Below are positions 1-5,309 of a stretch of DNA of 22,425 nt, piece by piece. Made by a program: the position numbers and the translations under genes. The first letter of the stretch is position 1. Each line of letters begins with the position of its first letter. The stretch is from an uncultured Treponema sp. (lineage in GTDB: Bacteria > Spirochaetota > Spirochaetia > Treponematales > Treponemataceae), in assembly GCA_946611835.1 (NCBI GenBank), contig CAMOEE010000012.1, positions 1-22,425 of the forward strand. Reading direction: 5' to 3'. The notes below the pieces were generated by a model. That model was not told where the DNA came from, made no database searches, and saw only the letters and a program-made list of their open reading frames with translations.

Positions 1-188
1 AGCCCCGCCCGGCACGGGCGTTGTCCGGCATCCGTGCCTCAGGCGGGAACCGCCTTTCCGAGGCCTTTTATCCCGCCGGGAGGACGGAGCGCCCCCGCAG
101 GCCTGAGGCTTTGCCACGGGTGACGGACAATGGAGCGAAAAGCGGAAGGGCGCAAAGCCCGTTTTTCGTGACCTGCGCCCTTTTGAAT
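1..188. repeat. GC-rich intergenic stretch with nested inverted repeats
   Basis: No gene is visible here. The stretch is visibly richer in G and C than the flanking coding DNA and is built from nested inverted repeats. TTGTCCG (21-27) pairs with CGGACAA (124-130), CCGTG (32-36) with CACGG (115-119), and GCCTCAGGC (36-44) with GCCTGAGGC (101-109). Further in, GGCGGGA (42-48) can pair with TCCCGCC (71-77). Together these can form one long interrupted stem of about 110 bases. It could be an intergenic repeat element or a structured RNA end of the rlpA transcript. The window edge cuts the left side, so its true limits are unknown. Confidence 0.5.
146..184. terminator. Possible terminator hairpin after rlpA
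   Basis: AAGGGCGCA (146-154) is the exact complement of TGCGCCCTT (174-182), giving a 9-bp GC-rich stem just beyond the rlpA stop codon. The T run (181-184) follows the stem only when read on the plus strand. On the minus strand, the direction of rlpA, no U tract follows. It may stop rlpA transcription weakly, face an unseen plus-strand unit to the left, or simply be part of the GC-rich repeat. Confidence 0.35.
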
Positions 189-842
189 TTATACTGATTC
201 TTTTACCAGAAATGATGAGTGTCCATTCATACGGAGTTTTTCCTCGGTGGAGTCAAGTCTCTTTGCCGGAACTTTTTTGAGCACCACCCTTGTGACACTT
301 TTAGTTCTCTGAAAATAGACATTTTCAAAGCCCTGCTTTATCAGTTTCTGCGCCAGACGGTTTGCGTTGTCATGGCTTGAAAACGAGCCAAGCTGAATAT
401 CCCAGTAAGGGCCCTTTTTCGAAAGCTCTGCAGTTTGATGTGAAACCGTGACTGCATTTTTTGCGGCAGGGGCAGGATTATCGCTTTTTGGATTGACGAT
501 TTCGATTTTTACCCTTGCCGTTCCGGTTTTTACCATGTCGAGTTTTATGGCAGCTGCCTTGGACAGGTCAAGCTCACGCCCTTTTACGAACGGCCCCCTG
601 TCGTTCACCCGGACATCGACGCTCTTCTTGTTGCTGAGGTTCGTGACACGGAGGATTGTTCCGAAAGGGAGCGTCTTATGGGCGCAGGTGAGCGAATACA
701 TGTTGAATGTCTCGCCGCTTGCAGTTTTACGGCCGTGATATTTTTCGGCATAATAAGATGCTTCTGCGCTGTTCATGTAGACCGACGCAAAAGAAAACGA
801 AGCGGCAAATAATAAAACTGATGCGATGATTTTAACTTTCAT
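189..842 (-). CDS. rlpA: Septal ring lytic transglycosylase RlpA family protein with SPOR domain
   Basis: A 217-residue exported protein. A signal peptide (about residues 1-20, ending near SFA-S) has no lipobox cysteine, unlike the lipoprotein RlpA of E. coli. The RlpA double-psi beta-barrel covers about residues 27-115 (ASYYAEKYHG, CAHKTLPFG, NDRGPF). His55 and Asp81 sit 26 residues apart, the spacing of the catalytic pair known in Pseudomonas RlpA. A SPOR domain, which binds denuded septal glycan strands, covers about residues 143-217 (GPYWDIQLGSF). The expected role is cleaving naked glycan strands at the septum to help daughter cells separate. The start is ATG with a weak ribosome site. 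It begins 27 bases after the arginase stop, so the two are probably co-transcribed. The family call is firm; enzyme activity is inferred from the conserved residues. Confidence 0.9.
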   Translation of the reverse strand: MKVKIIASVLLFAASFSFASVYMNSAEASYYAEKYHGRKTASGETFNMYSLTCAHKTLPFGTILRVTNLSNKKSVDVRVNDRGPFVKGRELDLSKAAAIKLDMVKTGTARVKIEIVNPKSDNPAPAAKNAVTVSHQTAELSKKGPYWDIQLGSFSSHDNANRLAQKLIKQGFENVYFQRTKSVTRVVLKKVPAKRLDSTEEKLRMNGHSSFLVKESV

Positions 843-869
843 GCCTTTATTATCGGCCTGAGAATAAAC

Positions 870-1778
870 TTAGTAAATTTTTTCGCCAAGCAGCCTGGCA
901 GCCAGCTCCACAGCGAGGGCTGCGGTCTGATTTCTGACATCAAGGACAGGGTTTACCTCGACGATTTCTGCAGAACGAACCATTTTCGAGTCGTGCATTT
1001 CCTCCATGAGCAGAAGGGCCTCGCGGTTCGTCATGCCGGCAGGAAGCTGGTAGCCTGTTCCGGGGGCGTACATGGGGTCAAGGCAGTCCATGTCAAAACT
1101 TACATGAACGACATCCACCCTGCGCTTAAAGAAGACGATGATTTTCCGCACAACATCACAGAAGCCCATGCGGTCGATGTCGCTCATCGTATAGGCCGTA
1201 ACGCCGGCTTCTTTCATTAGCTCCTTTTCCTGACTGTCAAGCGAGCGAAGCCCAACATAACAGACATTTTTGGGATCGATTTTTCTTCCGTCAAAATAGA
1301 GATTCGTGAGTTCGGGAAGCCCGTAGCCGCAGTTCGCGCTCATACACTCACCGTGGATGTTCCCGCTCGGGGAAGTCTGGTCTGTGTTGAAGTCACCATG
1401 GGCATCGACATAGAGGACTCCCATACGAAGTCCCTTTTTCTGATAGGCTGCGGAGAGCCCCGCCACCGTTCCCAGTGCAATAGAGTGGTCGCCTCCAAGG
1501 ACCAGCGGAAATCCGCCTTCGTCAACGGCACGCTCGACCTCAGCCGCCAGCTGGGTGTTTGCCTGAACTATAGGCCTGAGATATTTTGCCTTTGGATTTC
1601 CGGGTTCCTCATATTCCTGAGGATTAATATGCATAGGAGAAAAATACCGGGCTGTTTTATGACCAAGAGACTCAAGTCGTTCTTTGATTCCTGCGAGACG
1701 AATTGCCGACGGCCCCATGTCTGAACCGTGGCGGCTTGCCCCGAAATCAAGGGGCATTTCAAGAATATGAATGTTCAT
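870..1778 (-). CDS. rocF: Arginase
   Basis: A 302-residue ureohydrolase that should hydrolyse L-arginine to ornithine and urea using two Mn ions. The metal ligands are all visible: His98 in GGDHS, Asp125, His127 and Asp129 in DAHGDF, and Asp229 and Asp231 in SFDMDCLDP. The substrate-loop signature SPSGNIHG (136-143) and the VEVNP segment with Glu274 favour arginase over agmatinase. Length is normal for bacterial arginases. The start fits the family N-terminus (MPLDFGASRHGSDMGPSAIR). No Shine-Dalgarno sequence precedes the ATG, and a promoter -10 box ends only 7 bases upstream, so the message may be leaderless. It is followed by rlpA, with no obvious functional link. Agmatinase or formimidoylglutamase is a less likely alternative. 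Confidence 0.92.
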   Translation of the reverse strand: MNIHILEMPLDFGASRHGSDMGPSAIRLAGIKERLESLGHKTARYFSPMHINPQEYEEPGNPKAKYLRPIVQANTQLAAEVERAVDEGGFPLVLGGDHSIALGTVAGLSAAYQKKGLRMGVLYVDAHGDFNTDQTSPSGNIHGECMSANCGYGLPELTNLYFDGRKIDPKNVCYVGLRSLDSQEKELMKEAGVTAYTMSDIDRMGFCDVVRKIIVFFKRRVDVVHVSFDMDCLDPMYAPGTGYQLPAGMTNREALLLMEEMHDSKMVRSAEIVEVNPVLDVRNQTAALAVELAARLLGEKIY

Positions 1779-1785
1779 CCAGACA

Positions 1786-1814
1786 ATAGTATTGCTTATC
1801 TTTTATTTAATCAA
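1786..1814 (-). promoter_or_regulatory. Sigma-70-like promoter of rocF-rlpA
   Basis: On the minus strand, TTGATT (1809-1814) and TACTAT (1786-1791) are separated by 17 bases. The -35 box matches consensus at four of six positions and the -10 box at four of six. Transcription should begin around 1779-1778, at the arginase start codon. Confidence 0.5.
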
Positions 1815-1901
1815 TTTGAAGAAAAGAAGAATATGCTTATGGAATACAGGTGGAAGAAAAAAATGTGCAAAAAAAGGATTTTAAGATTGAGGGAGCTTAA
1901 G

Positions 1902-1974
1902 TCGGGTATGGCGGATTCGAACCGTCGACCTCTACGTCCCGAACGTAGCGCGCTACCAGCTGCGCTAATACCCG
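1902..1974 (-). tRNA. tRNA-Pro (anticodon CGG)
   Basis: The minus strand folds into a full 73-base cloverleaf. The acceptor stem is CGGGTAT with ATACCCG, the D stem GCGC/GCGC, the anticodon stem CTACG/CGTAG with loop TTCGGGA, and the T loop TTCGAAT. The anticodon CGG (1939-1941) reads the proline codon CCG, and the C1-G72 pair is typical of bacterial tRNA-Pro. The T stem has one A-C mismatch. The discriminator base is A, followed by CTT, so the 3' CCA is not encoded and must be added by CCA-adding enzyme. The 5' end abuts the U tract of a terminator-like hairpin. Confidence 0.95.
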
Positions 1975-2005
1975 AAAAAGAAAAAAGCCCGCTTTATAAG
2001 CGGGC
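1975..2005 (-). terminator. Rho-independent terminator between tRNA-Asp and tRNA-Pro
   Basis: On the minus strand GCCCGCTT and AAGCGGGC (1987-1994 with 1998-2005) form a perfect 8-bp stem with a 3-base loop. TTTTTTCTTTTT (1986-1975) follows at once. This is a textbook intrinsic terminator for tRNA-Asp. The last U-tract base is directly next to the first base of tRNA-Pro (1974). The loop region contains TATAAA (1993-1998), a possible -10 box for tRNA-Pro, but its -35 region is poor. Confidence 0.85.
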
Positions 2006-2010
2006 ACAAT

Positions 2011-2084
2011 CGGGAGCGAAGGGGCTCGAACCCTCGATCTCCGGCGTGACAGGCCAGCGCGATAACCAGCTTCGCTACGCCCCC
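2011..2084 (-). tRNA. tRNA-Asp (anticodon GTC)
   Basis: The minus strand gives a 74-base cloverleaf. Acceptor GGGGGCG pairs with CGCTCCC (one G-T pair), the D stem is GCGA/TCGC, the anticodon stem CTGGC/GCCGG with loop CTGTCAC, and the T loop TTCGAGC. The anticodon GTC reads GAC and GAU. The discriminator is G, as expected for tRNA-Asp, followed by ATT, so CCA is not encoded. It starts about 8 bases after the predicted transcription start of a strong promoter. Confidence 0.95.
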
Positions 2085-2098
2085 AGTTGACGTTAAGG

Positions 2099-2128
2099 AA
2101 TATAACAAAAAAACGCAGATTATGTCAA
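2099..2128 (-). promoter_or_regulatory. Strong promoter of tRNA-Asp
   Basis: On the minus strand a perfect TTGACA (2123-2128) and TATATT (2099-2104, five of six) are separated by 18 bases. A TTATAT reading one base earlier gives 17. The predicted start is near 2092, giving a leader of about 8 bases before the tRNA. The -35 box lies in the loop of the upstream gene's terminator, and the spacer contains that terminator's T run. Confidence 0.8.
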
Positions 2129-2169
2129 GAGTGCATTGCCAAAAATCAGCAATTTTTCTGCGTTTTTTT
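2107..2169 (-). terminator. Inverted-repeat terminator after the LysM/LytM gene
   Basis: AAAAAAACGCAGA (2107-2119) and TCTGCGTTTTTTT (2157-2169) are exact complements over 13 bases. The stem begins at the stop codon of the LysM/LytM gene and ends in a run of seven T on the minus strand. The loop is long (37 bases) and can hold a small inner hairpin (TTGC with GCAA). The layout suits a bidirectional terminator. It overlaps the tRNA-Asp promoter. Confidence 0.6.
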
Positions 2170-3125
2170 TAGCCCCGTGGAGCTTTCGCAGGGTCAATCG
2201 GCTGCCCGTTCTGGAAAACCATGAGGGAAATCTGCGATTTTCCTGTGTAAGTGTCAATTCCGGCCCTTCCGATTTCCTTGCTGTAGTTTATGTAGTCGCC
2301 CTTCGAGACATCGATTGAACCAAGTCCTGTGTAAGCATAGATATGACCTGTCTTGCTCTGGATGAAGACGACATTTCCGAAACCACGGTATGAGCCTGAG
2401 AACATGACGGTTCCCGCACGGATTGCCTTGACTTCCTCGTCCTTCTTTGCCGCCAGGCTGACCCCGCCGACCTTGCCGTTTATGTAAACGATGTTTTCCG
2501 TTTTGACAGGCCATACAAGCGAAGAATCAGCTTTCTTGCTTGAGTAATTGTGGGGATCGTTCGCCTTGAGGTCAGGGACCTTTGTATCCGTTTTTGCAGT
2601 CGCAAGAACGCTTGTTTTCGTAAGTGAGCCTTTATCACCGGAAACTTTGATTTTCTGCCCCACTTTTAAAGCCGCCTCAGGTCCGACCCCGTTCAATTTC
2701 TGAAGGTCAGCGACCGTTATTCCATATTTCTTTGAAATTCCGTACCAGGTCTCCCCCTTCTGTACCGTGTATGTTCCGTCGGAGTTCAGCTGCGAGGAAG
2801 GCTTTGTTTCGGAACCTGCTTTTGTGACTGAGGATTGGACAGCCTCCGTTTTTTTTGCGGGAGCCGCTTCAGAAAGCTGAGTAGCCTGGCTTTGCCGGGC
2901 TGCCTTAGGATTTCCGTCAGGGATTTTGATTTTCTGCCCGACCTTGATTGAGCTGTCAGACAGCCCGTTTGCTTCTTTTACGGCATCGACAGACAGGCCG
3001 TAAGATTTACTGATTGAATACAAAGTCTCGCCTTTCTGAACTTCATGAATTGTGTCAGAAAAAAGCTGCGGAAGGGCAGAGAAAACAATAATAGAAAAAG
3101 CAAGTTTAAAAACCAAACATTTCAT
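2169..3125 (-). CDS. LysM-LysM-LytM protein with degenerate M23 domain (NlpD/EnvC-like)
   Basis: A 318-residue exported protein with a signal peptide (about residues 1-23). It has two LysM peptidoglycan-binding repeats, about 26-69 (HEVQKGETLYSISKSYGL) and 119-162 (YTVQKGETWYGISKKYGI), joined by an Ala/Ser/Lys/Thr-rich linker. The C-terminal M23/LytM fold spans about 205-313 (GTVMFSGSYRGFGNVVFI, GQPIDP). The zinc ligands of active M23 peptidases are missing: the HxGxD site reads GGVSLA, and the HLHFE site reads SQISLMVF. The domain therefore looks inactive, as in NlpD and EnvC, which activate cell-wall amidases rather than cut peptidoglycan. That role is inferred. The gene has its own terminator; I see no confident promoter or strong ribosome site in the 146 bases upstream. 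Confidence 0.88.
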   Translation of the reverse strand: MKCLVFKLAFSIIVFSALPQLFSDTIHEVQKGETLYSISKSYGLSVDAVKEANGLSDSSIKVGQKIKIPDGNPKAARQSQATQLSEAAPAKKTEAVQSSVTKAGSETKPSSQLNSDGTYTVQKGETWYGISKKYGITVADLQKLNGVGPEAALKVGQKIKVSGDKGSLTKTSVLATAKTDTKVPDLKANDPHNYSSKKADSSLVWPVKTENIVYINGKVGGVSLAAKKDEEVKAIRAGTVMFSGSYRGFGNVVFIQSKTGHIYAYTGLGSIDVSKGDYINYSKEIGRAGIDTYTGKSQISLMVFQNGQPIDPAKAPRG

Positions 3126-3197
3126 ATCTTAGAAATTTTCGGCAAAAAAGGTAAAAATATTAAGGAATTTGGGATAGGTAGACGGTCACTTTGAGCG

Positions 3198-3221
3198 AAA
3201 AAACTTGCGGGGCAAGTTTTT
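3198..3221 (-). terminator. Rho-independent terminator of the cheW-to-HD operon
   Basis: AAAAACTTGC (3199-3208) pairs with GCAAGTTTTT (3212-3221) around a 3-base loop. Read on the minus strand, the stem ends in a run of six T (3203-3198). It lies about 50 bases after the stop of the HD gene. The plus strand also ends in T5, so it may act both ways. Nearly the same hairpin follows mutS at 11982-12004. Confidence 0.75.
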
Positions 3222-3231
3222 AGTCGAGTCT

Positions 3232-3254
3232 CGGCGAAGGCTATGCCTGAGCCG
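3232..3254. repeat. Symmetric hairpin between the HD gene and its terminator
   Basis: CGGC (3232-3235) pairs with GCCG (3251-3254), and AGGC (3238-3241) with GCCT (3245-3248), around loop TAT. The two stems are separated by a symmetric internal loop, GA opposite GA on the plus strand and TC opposite TC on the transcribed minus strand. It sits between the HD stop codon and the terminator. Its role is unknown. Confidence 0.4.
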
Positions 3255-3271
3255 TACCCCGCCCATCCCTA

Positions 3272-4504
3272 TTAGTCTTCCATGATTGACCAGAAAAGCT
3301 GCATCGCATCAATTCCGTTGATTTTCGTCCCGGAAAGATAGCTCTTGAGGATGTTGTCACGACCGCCGGTGAGCTGCCTGCTCGTGATTCCGTATTTGAT
3401 TGAGCTGTCCGCCTCAAGGAATGCACTCAGATGGTCGGCAAGACGCACGAGTTTTCCGTCAACAGGTGAATATACATCGGAATTGTAATTGTCACGAAGT
3501 TCCTCATAAGAGACTGCGAGGGGACTCTGTCTTCCGTCAAGCTCGGTGACCAGGATGCGGTTTTGGAATTCATCGCTGGTAAAATAAAGTATTTCATCGA
3601 CATAGAAGCTGTCCATCAGGGGAACAAGCTCGGCATGAACGATTTCGTCCTCAATCTGCTTTACGATACCCGGAAGTTCGTTGGTTGCCTGTTTGACAGG
3701 AGAAATTATGTCCCTTGTTACGCTCTCCGGCAAATCGTGGAAGAGCGCTGAGAAAAAGTCGTTGAAAAGCCGCTTCTGGCAGGGTTTTTCTCCGGTGTCC
3801 CTGAGGAGAAGAAGTGTCGCAACGGCGACAAAGAAACAATGGCCGAGCACGCTGGTCTCCGGGACCCTGGGAGTCTGGTTCCACCTTGTCTGAAAACGAA
3901 GCTGCTCAAGTTTCATTATGAACTGAAAAGGTCTTCCCCTGTCCAGGAAGCTTCTCACGCCCTTAAGGTCGGTGTAGTCCTGAAGCCTGTTGCGAAGCTG
4001 CCAGTGGATTCCGTCGATCCGCTCCTTCTCGTTCACCGGGGCAATCATCTCAAGCTCACGGAGGGTCGCGAATTTATGGGCCGCCTCAAGGACCCGCTCG
4101 GTAAGAGAAAAATCAGTTCTTGTCAAATCCGAGTCCAAATCGAGGTAATCTGAAAAACGGGCGAGCAAATCATCGTCCGAGATAATGTCCTTGTATTTCG
4201 AAAAGACCCATTCGTTGAGTTTCTTATATTCTTCAGGATATTTTTCCCGGATCATCTGCTGGACCGGAGATTTTATATCGCTCAGGGTTATTTTACGCAG
4301 CAAATCAAAAAGGGAAGCGTAAATCATCCATTCCCAGTCAATTTTTTTTCCTTCGCTTTCCTCGTATTTTCCGATGATGTAGGCACAGACCATCTTTTCG
4401 GCCGCCTTGTCCATCTCAACAAGGGCAAAAGGACGGACCAAATCATTCCATCGCTGAATCGAAAATCCTTCGAAAATTTTGAGAATTAGTTTTTTTCCTG
4501 GCAT
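3272..4504 (-). CDS. Long HD-domain protein with YfbR-like phosphohydrolase core
   Basis: A 410-residue cytoplasmic protein. Residues about 200-365 look like the HD fold of the YfbR 5'-deoxynucleotidase group: RFQTRW (203-208), then ETSVLGH with His222, LFHDLPE with His256-Asp257 and Glu260, DIISPVKQ (265-272), and LVRLADHLS with Asp357. These match the Arg-His-HD-Asp pattern of YfbR, which removes phosphate from deoxynucleoside monophosphates. The protein is about twice the length of YfbR; the extra N-terminal ~190 residues are predicted helical and I do not recognise them. Its ATG begins one base after the preceding stop (TAAATG), so translation is probably coupled to the unknown 267-residue gene. 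It is the last gene of the operon. Metal-dependent phosphohydrolase is a fair call; the substrate is not known. Confidence 0.75.
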   Translation of the reverse strand: MPGKKLILKIFEGFSIQRWNDLVRPFALVEMDKAAEKMVCAYIIGKYEESEGKKIDWEWMIYASLFDLLRKITLSDIKSPVQQMIREKYPEEYKKLNEWVFSKYKDIISDDDLLARFSDYLDLDSDLTRTDFSLTERVLEAAHKFATLRELEMIAPVNEKERIDGIHWQLRNRLQDYTDLKGVRSFLDRGRPFQFIMKLEQLRFQTRWNQTPRVPETSVLGHCFFVAVATLLLLRDTGEKPCQKRLFNDFFSALFHDLPESVTRDIISPVKQATNELPGIVKQIEDEIVHAELVPLMDSFYVDEILYFTSDEFQNRILVTELDGRQSPLAVSYEELRDNYNSDVYSPVDGKLVRLADHLSAFLEADSSIKYGITSRQLTGGRDNILKSYLSGTKINGIDAMQLFWSIMED

Positions 4505-4505
4505 T

Positions 4506-5309
4506 TTAGTTGGCTCTTCCTGCTTTTTGATCCGCCTCTACCTTCTGTCTCCAGATTCCTGCCTTCTTTTTGATTTCCTCGGCTTCTTCCGGCTCTCCCA
4601 GCGCAATCGCAATTCTGCGGCATGCAGAAAGATAGAGGATTGCAAGGCGCATGTCATCGATCCGGTGGGTTGAAAGCTCGTAACGGTCACGATAGGCCTG
4701 GGCTGACTGATCGTTGAGCTTACGGATCAAACGGATATAAAGAACTGAATTTTCGTAATCCGGTGAATTCGGGTCAAAATAATCTTTTGTCGCCTGCTTC
4801 AAATCAAGCAGGTTCTTTGCGACCGTTGCGAAACGCCCCTGAACTTCAACGAAAGACCATTTCCATTTCGTGTTGTCTCCAAAAGCGTCGATAAGGAGGG
4901 AGATTGCAAGGCCAAGTTTCCGGATAAGGTAGAATTTCTTTTCGAGAGGAGCCTGACTGATTGTGGCATGCTTGTCCTCAAGGTCAGTCTGGAGGGCGTC
5001 GACATTGCCGGTGACGATTTCCTCAAGATAGATTATCGCCTTGTAAATCATTTTTCGGGCATCATTGAGAGCATCGTTGTCCTTAGTGTTCACAAGTTCG
5101 ACTGTAAGGTTATTGATTGTAATATAATAGGTTGCGCACCCTATCATCTCGTCGCAGAGATTGAGTTTCTTGTATTCGGCACCTGTGGGATCCCGCTCGA
5201 TTGAGACAAGGACTTTTTTCTCCCGCTCAAATGCCTCGTTTATCATTTTTCTGTAAGGCTCGCATTTGATCTCACAAAGCTCTCGATTTTCTGTCAATAC
5301 TTTTGCCAT
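4506..5309 (-). CDS. Conserved-looking hypothetical helical protein
   Basis: A 267-residue protein I do not recognise. There is no signal peptide and no clear transmembrane segment. The sequence is rich in charged residues and heptad-like helical stretches (EKKFYLIRKLGLAISLLIDAFG; MRLAILYLSACRRIAIALG), suggesting an all-alpha soluble protein. The C-terminus is very Glu/Lys/Ala-rich. Its ATG overlaps the recN stop by one base (TAATG), and it is followed one base later by the HD gene. Such tight coupling on both sides suggests made-to-order amounts and perhaps a complex with the HD protein. No catalytic motif is visible, and no function should be assumed. Confidence 0.8.
   Translation of the reverse strand: MAKVLTENRELCEIKCEPYRKMINEAFEREKKVLVSIERDPTGAEYKKLNLCDEMIGCATYYITINNLTVELVNTKDNDALNDARKMIYKAIIYLEEIVTGNVDALQTDLEDKHATISQAPLEKKFYLIRKLGLAISLLIDAFGDNTKWKWSFVEVQGRFATVAKNLLDLKQATKDYFDPNSPDYENSVLYIRLIRKLNDQSAQAYRDRYELSTHRIDDMRLAILYLSACRRIAIALGEPEEAEEIKKKAGIWRQKVEADQKAGRAN

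Noticed and set aside
1728..2090. 120-codon plus-strand frame spanning the tRNA region
   Set aside because: It reads through both tRNA genes in antisense, so its codons are explained by structural RNA.
3232..3254. Kink-turn-like or sheared-GA RNA motif
   Set aside because: The tandem GA mismatches occur only on the plus strand; the transcribed minus strand has UC opposite UC, so the motif would not form in the expected RNA.
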